Shown here piece by piece: positions 1 through 10,601 of a stretch of DNA of 50,737 nt. Below the pieces are notes generated by a model. It was not told where the DNA came from. It did not search any database and saw nothing but the letters and a program-made list of their open reading frames with translations. The stretch spans positions 1-50,737 of the forward strand of contig CAYWIJ010000009.1 of NCBI GenBank assembly GCA_964458335.1, written 5' to 3'. The position numbers and the translations under genes are program-made. Source of the stretch: Aalborg-AAW-1 sp964458335 (GTDB lineage: Bacteria > Patescibacteriota > Gracilibacteria > Absconditabacterales > Absconditicoccaceae). Position 1 is the stretch's first letter. Each line of letters begins with the position of its first letter.

Positions 1-1
1 T

Positions 2-100
2 ATTTTACTTGCATTACCTTTTATATTTATATCCATCTTCTATGCAAGAACCATTAAAAAATATTATTGATACTATATAGCATTTACTAAAAGTCTCTAA
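2..100 (+). CDS. 3' end of a membrane protein (partial)
   Basis: The window opens inside a reading frame that runs to a TAA. It encodes a hydrophobic stretch (ILLALPFIFISIFYA) followed by a basic, aromatic tail that includes one UGA-encoded Gly. This looks like the last membrane helix and cytoplasmic tail of a protein that begins left of the window. With about 32 residues nothing more can be said, and a chance open stretch in AT-rich DNA is possible. Confidence 0.35.
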
Positions 101-104
101 AAAT

Positions 105-132
105 TTGCAAAAAAAGATTTTCTCATTATACT
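105..132 (+). promoter_or_regulatory. Putative sigma-70-like promoter
   Basis: TTGCAA and TATACT are separated by 16 nt, about 54 nt upstream of the ATG at 186. The same TATACT box follows a perfect TTGACA upstream of the gene at 5235, which supports this reading. Assigned by inspection only. Confidence 0.45.
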
Positions 133-185
133 ATAGTTATTAGACAAATTGCTTCAAGTGAAACTCTTTTATTTTTCTGTTCATC

Positions 186-869
186 ATGTCTGGACGAGGA
201 GATATTTACAAAATTACTGCCCAAGAAAATGTGGATACTACAAAAGGGTTAGGTAGTAAATTTTCTTCAGATGAAAAACAGAAGATAGAACATGGTGTTG
301 ATCAGTGGCTTATGGAGTGAGAAACCATCCTCAATCAGGACACAAAACTTTGAGAACAGAGGGAACATAATCTTTTTACATCAGACAAAAATGATTCTGA
401 TGATAAAACTATTGATCATGATAGGAAACGCTGATTGGCATTAAAACAAGCAGATGAAGATGAAGATGGGCATTTAGAAATGCATGAATACAATAAACAT
501 AAAGATACTTTATCCAAGGCATTTTTAGAAGGAGAAAAAGAAAGAAAAAATCCTATTATTCAACAATTTGAAGAGAGTAAAAAAAATTATTATGCTGACA
601 TAGAGGCAGTATGATCTCCAGAAAAAGAAAAACAATTATTGTTTAATGATGTAGCAGATCAGTTGGCTGATACAAAAAATAGTATTGTATCTTGAAATGC
701 TAATAAAGATATTATAGCTGGTAATGCGAGAAATGAAGTTGTAGCAGGAAATGCTGTAGATGTGATCTCTACGAATGGATTATCTGCAGAAGAATATGCT
801 ACTTCTGATCCTTTTGCCTATGCACAAGCATATCAAGAACAGTGGAATCGTCAGTATACTATGGCATAA
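186..869 (+). CDS. Hypothetical hydrophilic protein, 227 aa
   Basis: A continuous frame from ATG to TAA if UGA is Gly (five internal UGA codons). The protein is highly charged and rich in Glu, Asp, Lys and Gln, has no signal peptide or membrane helix, and looks largely helical or coiled-coil (residues about 20-150). The C-terminal third is more Ala- and Asn-rich and ends in a Tyr/Gln-rich segment. I recognise no family. It has its own promoter candidate at 105-132 and converges with the RluA-type gene: the two ends overlap by 11 nt. Probably a lineage-specific cytoplasmic protein. Confidence 0.7.
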
Positions 870-1992
870 GTTTTTTCATATCTGCTAGAAGAGGGGCCTC
901 AAAACTTACTTGTTTTCCATTCATATCAGTAAAACTGTAACATCGACAATGGAGGAGTTGTCTGAGAATATTGTAATTTTTTTGTAATTTACGATTGTAG
1001 CTTGGAAGTCCATAGACAATATCTCCTAGTACTGGAAAACCAGCATCAGCACAATGTACTCTAATCTGATGCATACGACCTGTCTCCAGCTTTACTTTCA
1101 CGAGACTAAGTGGTCAAAGAATGGTGTCAGACCAAGATTTTTCGTTATACCCTGTAGTAAGAGCGTTCTGTGCGAGTTCGTCATGAGGAGAAGCTATGAC
1201 CATTTTTCCTCTTCAGAATTGTTTATCGACTATTTTTTTCATGGGCTTTGTCATCGTGAGCTGCTTAGGAAATGTCCCTACGAGGATAGTATAATACAGT
1301 TTATCTACCTTATGTTCACGGATTTGCGTGTTCAGATGCTGGAGTCAGGCATAGGTTTTCGCCACAATGACGAGTCAGGAAGTGTCTTTATCCAATCTAT
1401 AGGCAACATTAGGCTGAAACATCGATCCAGCGAATCCACGAGAGGAGTAGTATTGCTTGATAAAGTCATAGAGCGAAGCAGGAGATTGGGAAAGATTGGT
1501 GTTCTGGCCAGGGTGGATGCTGATACCAGCTGGTTTATTGATGACGAGCCGATCATCATCTTCTGAGATAATTCGCGATTGAAAGTCAGAGAGATCATAG
1601 CTGGTCGATTCTTTTTTAGGTTTGTTTTCTTTTTTGACGGGGTTTTTGTTCGTCAGAAGAGTAATAAAAGATTCGTGAAAGGTGATAGTGTCTCAGAATT
1701 TAAGAGAATATGATTGATCAACTTTTTTTGCTTGTCATTGCGAGGAACGAAGCAATCCATCTTTGGAATTTTGGATTGCCGCACTTCACTTCGTTTCGTT
1801 CGCAATGACATCACTTTTTATTATTTTTATCTGTCCGGTTCTAATAGCCTTGAAAATCATCACTAGAGAAATATCAGGATAGGGACGAAAGAGTTTACGC
1901 AAAAACCTATCCATACGCTGATTGGCAGTGTTGGAGTCAATAGTGATTCCTGATTGAAGCTGAGTGGTAAGTGAGTTATTTATACTTGACAT
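859..1992 (-). CDS. RluA-family 23S rRNA pseudouridine synthase (RluC/RluD type) with an in-frame palindromic repeat
   Basis: Converts specific uridines in 23S rRNA to pseudouridine. The 377-aa protein has an N-terminal S4 RNA-binding domain (from about residue 25, MDRFLRKLF) and an RluA catalytic domain. The catalytic Asp lies in YRLDKDTSG; most relatives have His where this one has Tyr. Further conserved blocks are INKPAGISIHPG and GRMHQIRVHCADAGFPVLGD. UGA-encoded Gly occurs throughout the catalytic domain. Residues about 62-86 are encoded by a palindromic repeat (1734-1809) that interrupts the S4 domain without changing frame; the expected S4 continuation KKVDQSYSLKFGDTI resumes straight after it. 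Whether it acts like RluC or RluD cannot be told from sequence. Confidence 0.92.
1734..1809. repeat. Palindromic repeat family A, copy inside the RluA-type gene
   Basis: Imperfect inverted repeat of about 76 bp. It starts GTCATTGCGAGGAACGAAGC and ends in the matching TTCGTTCGCAATGAC. Related copies lie at 11882, 13838, 14152, 17139, 21304 and 36018. This one is wholly inside a coding region and adds about 25 residues to the S4 domain. Confidence 0.9.
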
Positions 1993-2069
1993 TTGTGATA
2001 TTATTGTTTATAATGAAAATGGACGATGATGATATGCTTTGTATTGTCGGGAAGCCATAAAATAAAATT

Positions 2070-2285
2070 ATGAAAACAATTTTGTTAGGTATTATGAAAA
2101 CAATTTTAGGAGGATTTGCCGTTTTTGTTATTATTATTCTCCAAATATATTGCGCATTTGTATTATATAAGTCTCTACAAATGGATTATAAATTGAGCGA
2201 TATAGAAATTTTCACTTGTTTTAGTGTGTTGATTGGAGGGTTTTATAGCACTGTTTATTTGAATAAAAAATGAAATAATCCATAG
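2070..2285 (+). CDS. Small membrane protein, 71 aa
   Basis: Short protein with two predicted membrane helices (about residues 11-34 and 45-60) and a polar C-terminus. The first 20 nt of the gene are nearly repeated 21 nt downstream, so MKTIL occurs twice and the second ATG (2091) is an alternative start. The only in-frame TGA is four codons before the TAG, just after a Lys-Lys end. If the gene came from a standard-code genome its native stop may have been that TGA, now read through. A hairpin terminator follows. No family recognised. Confidence 0.65.
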
Positions 2286-2312
2286 GACATGTCATTGACT
2301 GTCCTTTTTTTT
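2284..2312 (+). terminator. Intrinsic terminator
   Basis: AGGACA pairs with TGTCCT across a 10-nt loop and is followed by a run of eight T. It overlaps the end of the small membrane-protein gene. Confidence 0.75.
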
Positions 2313-2390
2313 ATACTCAAAATTCAGTCAGAAAGCAATGTTTTTATTTTCTTGTGCATTTGTTTTAGGTTTATTTAAGGTAGAAGAATA

Positions 2391-2495
2391 ATATACTCGT
2401 ATCCTTATCCTCTATAAGGAAGTATATGTAATAAAAATAAAATGATCATGTGTGTATGATGAGAGGGCTGTCTATGTGTGGAGACAGTCTTTTTT
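2391..2495 (+). ncRNA. Candidate structured small RNA or leader upstream of pheT
   Basis: In the 346-nt gap before pheT. A long hairpin combines TATACT/AGTATA (outer) with TCCTTAT/ATAAGGA (inner). A small ATCAT/ATGAT hairpin follows, then a terminator-like stem GGCTGTCT/AGACAGTC (one G-U pair) with six T at 2490-2495. This could be an independent small RNA or an attenuator for pheT. A short frame across it (ATG at 2442) has a Phe pair but does not look like a convincing leader peptide. No known RNA family recognised. Confidence 0.4.
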
Positions 2496-2631
2496 GATTT
2501 ATTGAGTTGTTAGGTATTGCAAATATGTTATAAAATACCTATATATAATGAATAATTAAAAATGAAAAATAAATAATTTTTTCATAAAAAATACACTCTA
2601 CAGTTTTAACTGATAACTCTTACCTGAATCA

Positions 2632-5172
2632 ATGTTATTTTCTACTAATCTCCTGAAAAGATATATTTCTCTGGATATTGAACCGCAAGACCTCATGTCC
2701 AATATGACACTTCACGCGTGTGAAGTAGAACATGTAGAACAGAGAATACTTCCAGAATTGGTTGTGATCTGATATGTGACGGAAACCAAAAAACATCCGA
2801 ATGCTGATAGTCTCACCATCTGTCAGTTGGATTGTGGAAGTCGTGGTAGTTACCAGATCTGTACAGCTGCTGATAATATTAAACCTGATATTTTTGTACC
2901 CGTAGCGGTTCCTGGATGTTATCTACCAGCTATTGATCTTACTATATGAGCTCGTCAGATGAGAGGAGAAGATAGTAATGGTATGATCTGTGCAAAAATT
3001 GAACTCGGGATCAATGAAGACGCTGATCAGCATGGAATTTGGATTTTGGATGAAGATTTCTCAGATATTACACCATCTGATCTTGGTCTTACTCTCTCAA
3101 AAAAGTATGAATGGCTTAACAATATTATCCTCGATGTGGATAATAAAACCATCAATAATCGTCCTGATCTCACAGGATTGCTTGGTATGGCAATCGAGAT
3201 GAGAGCTATCTTTACAAATCTGGCACAGAGAGGAGAAAAAAATGTCATCAAACAACAAAATATCACCCATGAGCTTTCTCAACACTATCCAAGTCGTGTA
3301 GTAGAATTGCTTGCACATGCTCATACTCCTAGACAACAAGTAAAGGTACAAACAGAATGATGTAGCGTCTACTCGCTTTTACAATTGGACAATATTACCG
3401 TCAGAACATCTCCTTTTTATGATAGACTGTCGCTTATTGATAGTGGATTACAGTCAAAGAATAATTGGGTAGATTTTTCAAACTTATTTATGACTATTGC
3501 TGGACAGCCTATTCATATGTTTGATGTTGATAAGATCAAGGGTACGATTGTAGTGAGAAATGCACATGATGGTGAACAATTTGTTGATTTGTTTGGTGCT
3601 GAACATAGTTTGGTCGCTCAAGATATTGTGATCGCTGATGATAGTGGAGTGATTGCGCTTGCTGGGGTAATCGGTGGAGCAAGTACAGCAGTCACTGATG
3701 AGACAAAAAATATCGTAATCGAGATTGCTCATTTTGATCCTGTGGCCACGAGAAGGACGAGTATGAGGATTGGTGTCCGTACTGATGCCGTGATGAGATT
3801 TGAGAAAACTCTTTCTCCATTGCTTTCTCTGACTTGTGTAAGTTTGATCCTCGACATTCTTAAACAATATGCTCCTATGTTAGGTGAATATACGATTACT
3901 TGATTGCAAACCATACTTTCTGACCAAGTAAGATCGTCCGCGACATCAGGTCAGATTATCCGTTTTGATCCTACTGAATGTATAAAAATTATTTTTGGTC
4001 GTGAGATACAAGATGGAGATGAAGGAATGATGAAACAAATCTTAGAATTACTAGGATTTGAGGTACAAAAAGATTGGAATGTTCGTATCCCTCGATGGAG
4101 AGGAAGTGATGATATGAATATCGCTCATGATATGTATGAGGAAGTAGTGAGAATCTATGGATTGAATCGTGTAGAGCCTTTAGCAGATAAAGAAGTTATA
4201 TCATATAAACCATTTCATGGAATACCAAAACTTTCGAGGATTGTAGAACAGGTGCTTGTGCATACTCATCATGCAGACCAGCTCCAGACGTATCCGCGAT
4301 GTGATGAATCATTTTTTGATCTCTTTGGTTATGATCGTGCGAATTGAATAAAACTTCGTAATGCAGTAGCACCAGAATTATCATACTTAAGACCAAGTTT
4401 GATCCCCAATATTCTTCAAGCTGTTGCCAAGAATAGTAAAATCTATGATGAATTTACGCTTTTTGATAGTGGGCAGACACGACATAAGTCAGAACATTTT
4501 TCTCGTTTTTTGAATAAACAATCATTCGAAACGACCAAACTTGGACTGGTAAGATATCAAAAATCATCTTCTGATCGAATTCATGATGCAGTATTACAGA
4601 TGAAAGAGATGATCAGTGATTTGATCAATGCGATGGGATTGTCTAGTGGTTCACTTTCTTATATACCTACTGAATTGTCATTCTATCATCCTAAAAAACA
4701 AGCCACACTATGGTATAACGATGCTCATGGAAAAGAAATCAATATCGGTATGATAGCACAACTTCATCCTGTGACTGTAGAGGAACTCAAAATTGATCCC
4801 AAAGCACAAGTTGTTGTAGCAGAATTATATTTAGAAAGATGTAATGATATCCTTCAAGAACACGAACATAATTTTCAATCACAGGTATCATATCAGACTA
4901 TCCAAGATCAGATGGTGACCAGAGATGTGAATTTTGTCGTTCCTAAAGAGATGCACTTTGGAGATATTGTAGCAGAAGTAAAAAAGGTAGAAGAGGTACA
5001 AGAGGTAAATGTATTTGATTTGTATCAAGGAGAACATCTTCCAGGAGATAAAAAATCTATTGCTTTGACGTTGACTATCATGGGTGATGGAACATGGACA
5101 TCTGATCAGATTAATGCGGTGATAAATGATGCTATAGTCGTAGTAGAGAGAATATGAGGTAAATTGAGATAA
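2632..5172 (+). CDS. pheT: Phenylalanyl-tRNA synthetase beta subunit
   Basis: Beta chain of the alpha2-beta2 enzyme that charges tRNA-Phe; it also edits mischarged tyrosine. The 846-aa length fits the family. Visible blocks are the EMAP-like tRNA-binding domain (VIGYVTETKKHPNADSL, the first Gly from UGA), a B3/B4 region (NRPDLTGLLGMAIEM), the B5 region (residues about 425-520) and a C-terminal anticodon-binding FDX-ACB domain starting near VTRDVNFVV. Four interior UGA codons and one near the end are read as Gly, and the frame stops at TAA. pheS, usually adjacent, is not next to it in this window. The start was chosen as the first ATG matching the family N-terminus. Confidence 0.95.
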
Positions 5173-5176
5173 ATTG

Positions 5177-5204
5177 TTGACAAAAATTATAAAAAGATTA
5201 TACT
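5177..5204 (+). promoter_or_regulatory. Sigma-70-like promoter
   Basis: A perfect TTGACA, a 16-nt spacer and TATACT, lying between pheT and the gene starting at 5235. This is one of the clearest promoters in the window and suggests a standard primary sigma factor. Confidence 0.7.
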
Positions 5205-5234
5205 ATAGATATATTTATGGTATAATTTTTTGAT

Positions 5235-6122
5235 ATGGAAAAATTTGAATTAAAAAATATCGTGGTGGATATATTAAATACTTATAGGGATAATGTTCAA
5301 ATTTCTCTTCAAAAATGAAATTCTTGAGATGATCTTATAAATTTACGTGATAAACTTCATAGTATTTTAGAAGATTACGGTCTTCGTATACCAGAAGAGT
5401 GTATGACTGATGACTATATCAATAATCTATCATTTTGAACACAAGATAAGACATTTTTGCAGATTCAACAGATAGAGCGTCAACTTGAAGATATTTTTAC
5501 AACATCAACAGATAAGAGTTTAAATGATATATATGCTGAAAAAGAAGAATACATAAACTGATTGCCAAAAGATCAACAACAGAAATATAACGATTTAAAA
5601 ACAGATGCATTATTGTATGTGTTGTTGTGATGATCTTATTCTAGGCAATCGTCATGAATAGTACATCACATTATCGATGAAAACCAATTAGCTGACGATA
5701 TGATAGAACAGAGAGAAAATGAACAGACATATCGTATCGAAAACTTTTTATGAGAATGGAGAGAAGCTCATATTAACGCGTTATATAATCATACTTTGGC
5801 CAAAGTTCATAAATCATTACGCCCTAGAATTGCTGAATTATGACTGAAAGAAGCATATAATTTTGATGAAATAGAGTATATTATAGATACTTATCTTTAT
5901 CAGTGAAGAAAAGTATATCGTATTATAAGAAAAAATCCTGAACAAGTATCTGAAGAGGATATGAAAGCTTTTGAGAATCTTAAAACAGATCCTATTTTTT
6001 GATTACTGAGTTGAGGTACAGGAGGAAAGTGAAGAGAAAATCATATCTTTGATGATGAGAAATTAGCATGAATATTAGTTAATCTAATAAATCCAGATCC
6101 TACAAGAATCTCTTGAAGATAA
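5235..6122 (+). CDS. Hypothetical protein, 295 aa, very rich in UGA-Gly
   Basis: The frame runs from ATG to TAA only under code 25. By hand count about 15 of 19 glycines are UGA, a far higher share than in the conserved enzymes nearby. The protein is charged, mainly alpha-helical in character and lacks a signal peptide or membrane helix. A UGA-rich segment near the end (about residues 258-282) looks flexible. It has its own promoter (5177-5204) and a bidirectional terminator downstream. No family recognised; probably specific to the lineage. Confidence 0.7.
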
Positions 6123-6135
6123 TATGAAAAATAAT

Positions 6136-6171
6136 AAAAAAACTCCTCACATAAATATGAAGGAGCCTTTT
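6136..6171. terminator. Bidirectional terminator between convergent genes
   Basis: CTCCT pairs with AGGAG. An A-run precedes the stem (terminating the minus-strand genes) and CCTTTTA follows it (terminating the plus-strand gene). It sits exactly between two converging genes. Confidence 0.6.
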
Positions 6172-6178
6172 ATTGTAA

Positions 6179-6487
6179 TTATTCAGTCTCATACAATTCA
6201 AATGTAATAGATTGAATAATGAATTTTTTGTTCCCGAGGTAGATACTACCATCAGGAAATTTTTGACCTTTTTTAGCAAATAGTACTTTCAGAGGAGAAA
6301 TATATTTTATTTCTTCCCCTTTTTGTATTACAGCTATAGGTATTATATCACCCTTACCCTTACCTCCCAAGCTGTATGTGTCTTCTATATAAGAGATACT
6401 ATGACCTGTTTGGTCTGTAAGGGTAATTTTTGCACTTCTTGTGCAAGATATTAGCGTAACAGCTAAAATAAAAAAATATTTCATCAT
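6179..6487 (-). CDS. Small putative lipoprotein, 102 aa
   Basis: N-terminal signal peptide with a lipobox-like end (VTLISC), so the mature protein should be attached to a membrane by its Cys. The rest is short and beta-rich, with several Gly-Lys turns. None of its roughly nine Gly codons is UGA. The start overlaps the stop of the upstream lipoprotein gene (TAATG), so the two are translationally coupled. There are two consecutive ATG codons and the first was chosen. No family recognised; style and size recall small Bacteroidota-type lipoproteins. Confidence 0.7.
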   Translation of the reverse strand: MMKYFFILAVTLISCTRSAKITLTDQTGHSISYIEDTYSLGGKGKGDIIPIAVIQKGEEIKYISPLKVLFAKKGQKFPDGSIYLGNKKFIIQSITFELYETE

Positions 6488-6786
6488 TATTTCTGAATTA
6501 TTTTTTTTATTATAACCGTATCCCTATTTATAAATGTATAACCATTTGCTAAAGGAAAATCTGCTACAACTTGTGTTGTAGGTTCAAATTTGATAGCATA
6601 ATATTCTATGCTATCTTTTGAATTTTTTACACAATCGACAGTAATGGAACTATCGATGGCATAATCTGGTTTTACAGTATGGATTTTTATCTCTTTACCA
6701 GTTTTGGTAAGAGCAAATACTACTGTTTCTTTTTTTTGGCAAGACAGAAGTGTCATTGCCATCATACAAATTATTGTTGTTTTCAT
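6487..6786 (-). CDS. Small putative lipoprotein, 99 aa
   Basis: First gene of a two-gene unit. Signal peptide with lipobox MTLLSC, then a Lys/Asp/Thr-rich beta-type mature region of about 80 residues. It contains no UGA-Gly. Its TAA overlaps the ATG of the next gene. No function can be inferred; a shared envelope role with its partner is likely from the coupling. Confidence 0.7.
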   Translation of the reverse strand: MKTTIICMMAMTLLSCQKKETVVFALTKTGKEIKIHTVKPDYAIDSSITVDCVKNSKDSIEYYAIKFEPTTQVVADFPLANGYTFINRDTVIIKKIIQK

Positions 6787-7005
6787 TTTTTTATTTTATT
6801 TTATATGAGAAATGAAAGTATACTGAATATGACATTATAATTCAAGAGTTTTTAAGTTATAATTCATTTGATATGAAAAAAAATCATAATTTTTTATAAT
6901 TGATATACAAGAAGTCAAGTTATTGAGATTGTAAAATAACTATGAAATAGGATTTTTTTATAAAATATCTATACTTAGAATAGAAAAATTTAATTTCATA
7001 CATCA

Positions 7006-8595
7006 ATGCAAAATCCACTACAGAAAAGAATTTTAGAAGCTTATGAAGTCTCAACTCTGATACCAGTCAGAGGTAAACTTTCTTTGATTCCTGAAAAATT
7101 AGCTACTCAATATGAGATAGTGCCTTTTGATGGAGATGGAGTTACTGTCGCTGTTTTGACGACGAATACTTTTTCTGAAGAACTTAAGAAGATCTATGAA
7201 GGATTGGAAAATGCAGGATATAAGCCAGATGTGTATTATACAGATAAAGCAGGTATTGAGTTAGCATTGACATGGTATGGTCAAGTATCGGCACAAGAAC
7301 AAGCTAATGCTCAGAAAATGAAAGAACAGGAAGAAGCAATTGGTAAAAATGCTATCGCTCAAATTATGGATTTGTATCCAAAGAGATCAAGTATGGATCC
7401 AGGAGATTTTCTGATGCAGGTTATAAAGTTTGGATTTCAATCGTGAGCTTCAGATATGCATCTCCAAGTACAAGAAAAAAATATTGTCCTTCGTCTCAGA
7501 ATTGATGGAGTGATGAAAGATATCTGTACATTTGATCGTAATGAATATATGGCTTACGTTCAGAAGATCAAATTTTTGGGTGGTATGAAGATGAATATTG
7601 ATTATTTGCCACAAGATGGAAGATTGGCTTTCGAAGTAGATTTAGCTAATGGAGTACATAAAAAAATTGATGTCCGTATCAATACTATGCCAGGACTGGA
7701 GGGTAGCGAAAATGTTGTGATGAGGTATTTGGATGCGAATGTGTCAGTGAGTACTTTTGAGGAAATTGGATTTTGGGGAAAAGGTTATGATCAGATGAAG
7801 AATGTCCTTGCAAAAAATGAAGGTATGATCCTAGTGACATGACCGACTGGATCAGGAAAAACGACAACATTGTATACGATGTTACAAATGCTTAATGATG
7901 GTACTCGTAAAATTATTACTTTAGAAGATCCTATTGAATATACTATCAATGGAATGGAACAATCACAGATCAATTATAGTAAATGATATACTTTTGAAGA
8001 AGGATTAAAAGCGATTCTCAGACACGATCCAGATATTATCTTGGTTTGAGAAACGCGTAGTGCCGAGACAGCAAAGACGGCTCTTAATGCAGCCCTTACG
8101 GGTCATTTGGTCTTTACAACCTTACATACGAATAATACTGTTGAGTCAATTTCTAGACTTCTTATGATGGGAGTAGAATCATATTTACTTGCTCCAGCCT
8201 TGCAGGTAATTGTCGCTCAAAGACTTCTTCGTAAAGTATGTCCTCATTGTGTGACTAAACGCCAAGTTACAGATCAAGAAGATTCATTTATTATGAGAAT
8301 GTTGGCAACAATAAAAGAGGTAAGACTTGATTTAAATATACCTTATGATCATATGATCCCAACTGTAGGAGGTTGTGAGCAATGTAATGGAACAGGATAT
8401 ATCGGAAGAATGGCTATTGTGGAAGTATTGGAAATGACACCTGATATTAGAGCAAGAATTATTGATGATCTCAAAAATACAGCAGAAATTATGCAACTTC
8501 TTAGAAATAATGGATTTTTAACGATGCAAGAAGATGCTCTGATTAAAATGTTAGCTTGAAAAACAACTATTGAAGAATTGAGAAGAGTAGTTTAA
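7006..8595 (+). CDS. Type IV pilus assembly / type II secretion ATPase (PilB/GspE family)
   Basis: Hexameric ATPase that powers pilin polymerisation at the inner membrane. The 529-aa protein has an N-terminal GSPII_E-like region (residues about 1-145), a linker with SDMHLQ, and the ATPase core. Walker A is VTGPTGSGKT, its first Gly from UGA. The Asp box is LEDPIEY, the Walker B region ILRHDPDIILVGE has a UGA Gly, and the His box is FTTLHTNN. A CXXC pair of zinc ligands (CPHC and CEQCNGTG) is present, as in PilB. The C-terminal motif ETLRRVV is represented by EELRRVV. With the pilin at 18389 it argues for a type IV pilus. PilT-like retraction is less likely because of the N-terminal domain and zinc motif. 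Confidence 0.93.
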
Positions 8596-8597
8596 AA

Positions 8598-9446
8598 ATG
8601 AAAAATTGATTTACTATTACAAAAATAATTATGAGGAAGGTGGTACTGCCTGTTGCTGGATTTGATGACTTTGATATAAAAGATAAGATTATAAGAGAGA
8701 ATTATTTTCCCGAAGATCTTTATGATATTTTAGATGCTTCTCCTGAGATAGAACAACGCTATCATACTTATGCTGATGAGTTTCGTTATATAGAACGTCT
8801 CCCTTCTATGAATACTGATGTCATAGATAACATTATTCATCACAATATGTTATATTCTCCATTATCAAGTGAAGATTGTAGTCCTACAGATCAATTAGTG
8901 GTTTATTTAATACAATTACTACAACATCCAACTAAAGAAATAATGGATAAAATTATAGAAATGACAGAATGAATTTTGGATAAATTAACAAAAAATCAAT
9001 CTCTTCTTGTAGCAAATAATTTAGCGAAAAAGTATATAGAATCATTCTTTATTCATTTATGTGAGTATTTATTTGAACATAATAATCTTGTAGAATGACA
9101 GTATGATGATGAAGAATTTGCTCATATTTTAGATACATTAAATGATTTAGAAGACCAAGATGTACTTACTTCCATCAATGATAAAGTAAAAAATATTGAT
9201 CAAGAGTATAAACGAAATAAATTTAGTGACTGTTCACAAAAATCAGAGGCATTAGAAAAAATCTATTCAGTAAGACATACACGATATCAAGATAAAAAAA
9301 TTATTACAAAATATTATAATGTTTTAATGAAATATTTTGTTACTATTGTAGAGCAAGAATCATATAGTGAAGTATGTGATGTTCATAATTTGATGGAAAC
9401 TTATTCTCAACTTATGAAAACTAGAAAAATATTGGACTATCTATAA
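8598..9446 (+). CDS. Hypothetical protein, 282 aa
   Basis: Starts 2 nt after the stop of the pilus ATPase gene, so it is probably cotranscribed. The ATG at 8598 gives 282 residues; an alternative ATG at 8631 would give 271. Three UGA-Gly codons lie in frame. The protein is acidic, Ile/Leu/Asn-rich, apparently all-helical, and has no membrane segment. No family recognised. Position suggests a pilus-related or expression-linked role, which is inference only. Confidence 0.68.
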
Positions 9447-9462
9447 TTATTATAGTATCATA

Positions 9463-10532
9463 TTATTTATCTTCTTTTGTGTTGTCATAGAGATTGAAAA
9501 TAGCTACTTTCACAATTCTCCCATCTATTCTATCAAACAATTCCATAGCGATCTGACCAGTTTGACGTGAACATCAGTGAGAGAGTTTATTCCCATTTAT
9601 TTTTCCCTGATGAAGAAATATGCCATTTTGTATGGGAGTATTGAGAATAGGTATGGCATATGGCATAGGAGCATTGCCAAATGATCCAGATATACGAGTA
9701 GGATTTTGTCTATCATCTTTATCATAATAATATATAGTATCAGTTTTTGGATTGAGAGAATCTTTGCTTTTTTTGAGATTAAATCTTTGCAAATCTTTAT
9801 TATAGTTTGTATATAGTATTCCTTCAGGTGTATGTCTATTAACTTTTCTTCTCTTTTTTAGTCTATGGTCATATTCTGTGACGATTCATCACATCCCAGG
9901 AGAACTATATTGAGCAAACTGTATTTGTCCTTGGTTATAATAAAGTGTAACAACTTTATTGTGCGTATTTCTTGTGATGATGATGACTTCTTGATCGGTT
10001 TGTAGACTATCTTGTACTCGTTGAGGTTTGTTTTGTAAAAAGTCTTTGAGATTGATTTTTGCAAAATCCTTGAGGTCTGGATAAATTGCTGGTGTTTTGA
10101 TGCTTTTTTGAGTGATTGTATTATATCAGATCTGCTCAATATTTTTTGATCTAAGGAGAGAATCTAATTCAGGATTATACTTGATAAGTATTTCTTTATC
10201 ATATCCATGATATCAAAGTAGAGCAGCAAGATTTTTAGGAACTTTTGGCATCCTTCAGAGTGGTCAAGATTTAACACGATCCATATCAATGGTCAGTGTA
10301 TCGATAAATGCTTGTGGATATAATGGATATATCTTCTCAGGAGAATGTATACCAGGGGATGAAGGCTTTTCTGGGTGGTCTTGAGAAATATTGTGTAGTA
10401 TAGAATGTTCTAAAGTATCGGAAAGATCAGAGAGAGAGAGTCGTTTTTATTACTTTTATCTTGTTTTGTACAGCTTTGAGCTAGTAATGTTGTTCATAAT
10501 ATGGTTCCTGAGACTATTGATTTGAGATTCAT
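9463..10532 (-). pseudogene. L,D-transpeptidase lipoprotein, frame broken at a (CT)6 repeat (possible phase-variable gene)
   Basis: L,D-transpeptidases (YkuD fold) cross-link peptidoglycan using a catalytic Cys. The C-terminal part has GIFLHQG and LSHGCSR, the expected HGC(S)R catalytic motif, with its Gly from UGA. The first ATG (10532) gives a lipoprotein signal peptide ending LLAQSC. After about 33 codons that frame meets (CT)6 and hits TAG at 10410; the transpeptidase frame is in the other phase and is closed upstream by TAA at 10447. Removing one CT unit joins the two frames into a protein of about 356 aa. This is either a contingency repeat in the OFF state, a real mutation, or an assembly error. 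Confidence 0.75.
10429..10440 (-). repeat. (CT)6 dinucleotide run in the L,D-transpeptidase gene
   Basis: Six CT units on the coding strand, exactly where the signal-peptide frame and the catalytic-domain frame separate. Five or eight units would restore the full-length protein; six does not. Confidence 0.85.
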
Positions 10533-10601
10533 TATTCGAAAAAAATTATAGTAAAGAATAGATACTATAATCATTTGATTGTAAGATGTCAATATTTAAT
10601 C

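Noticed and set aside
1054..1566. Long plus-strand frame opposite the RluA-type gene
   Set aside because: It is antisense to a protein with clear S4 and RluA motifs and has no recognisable family features.
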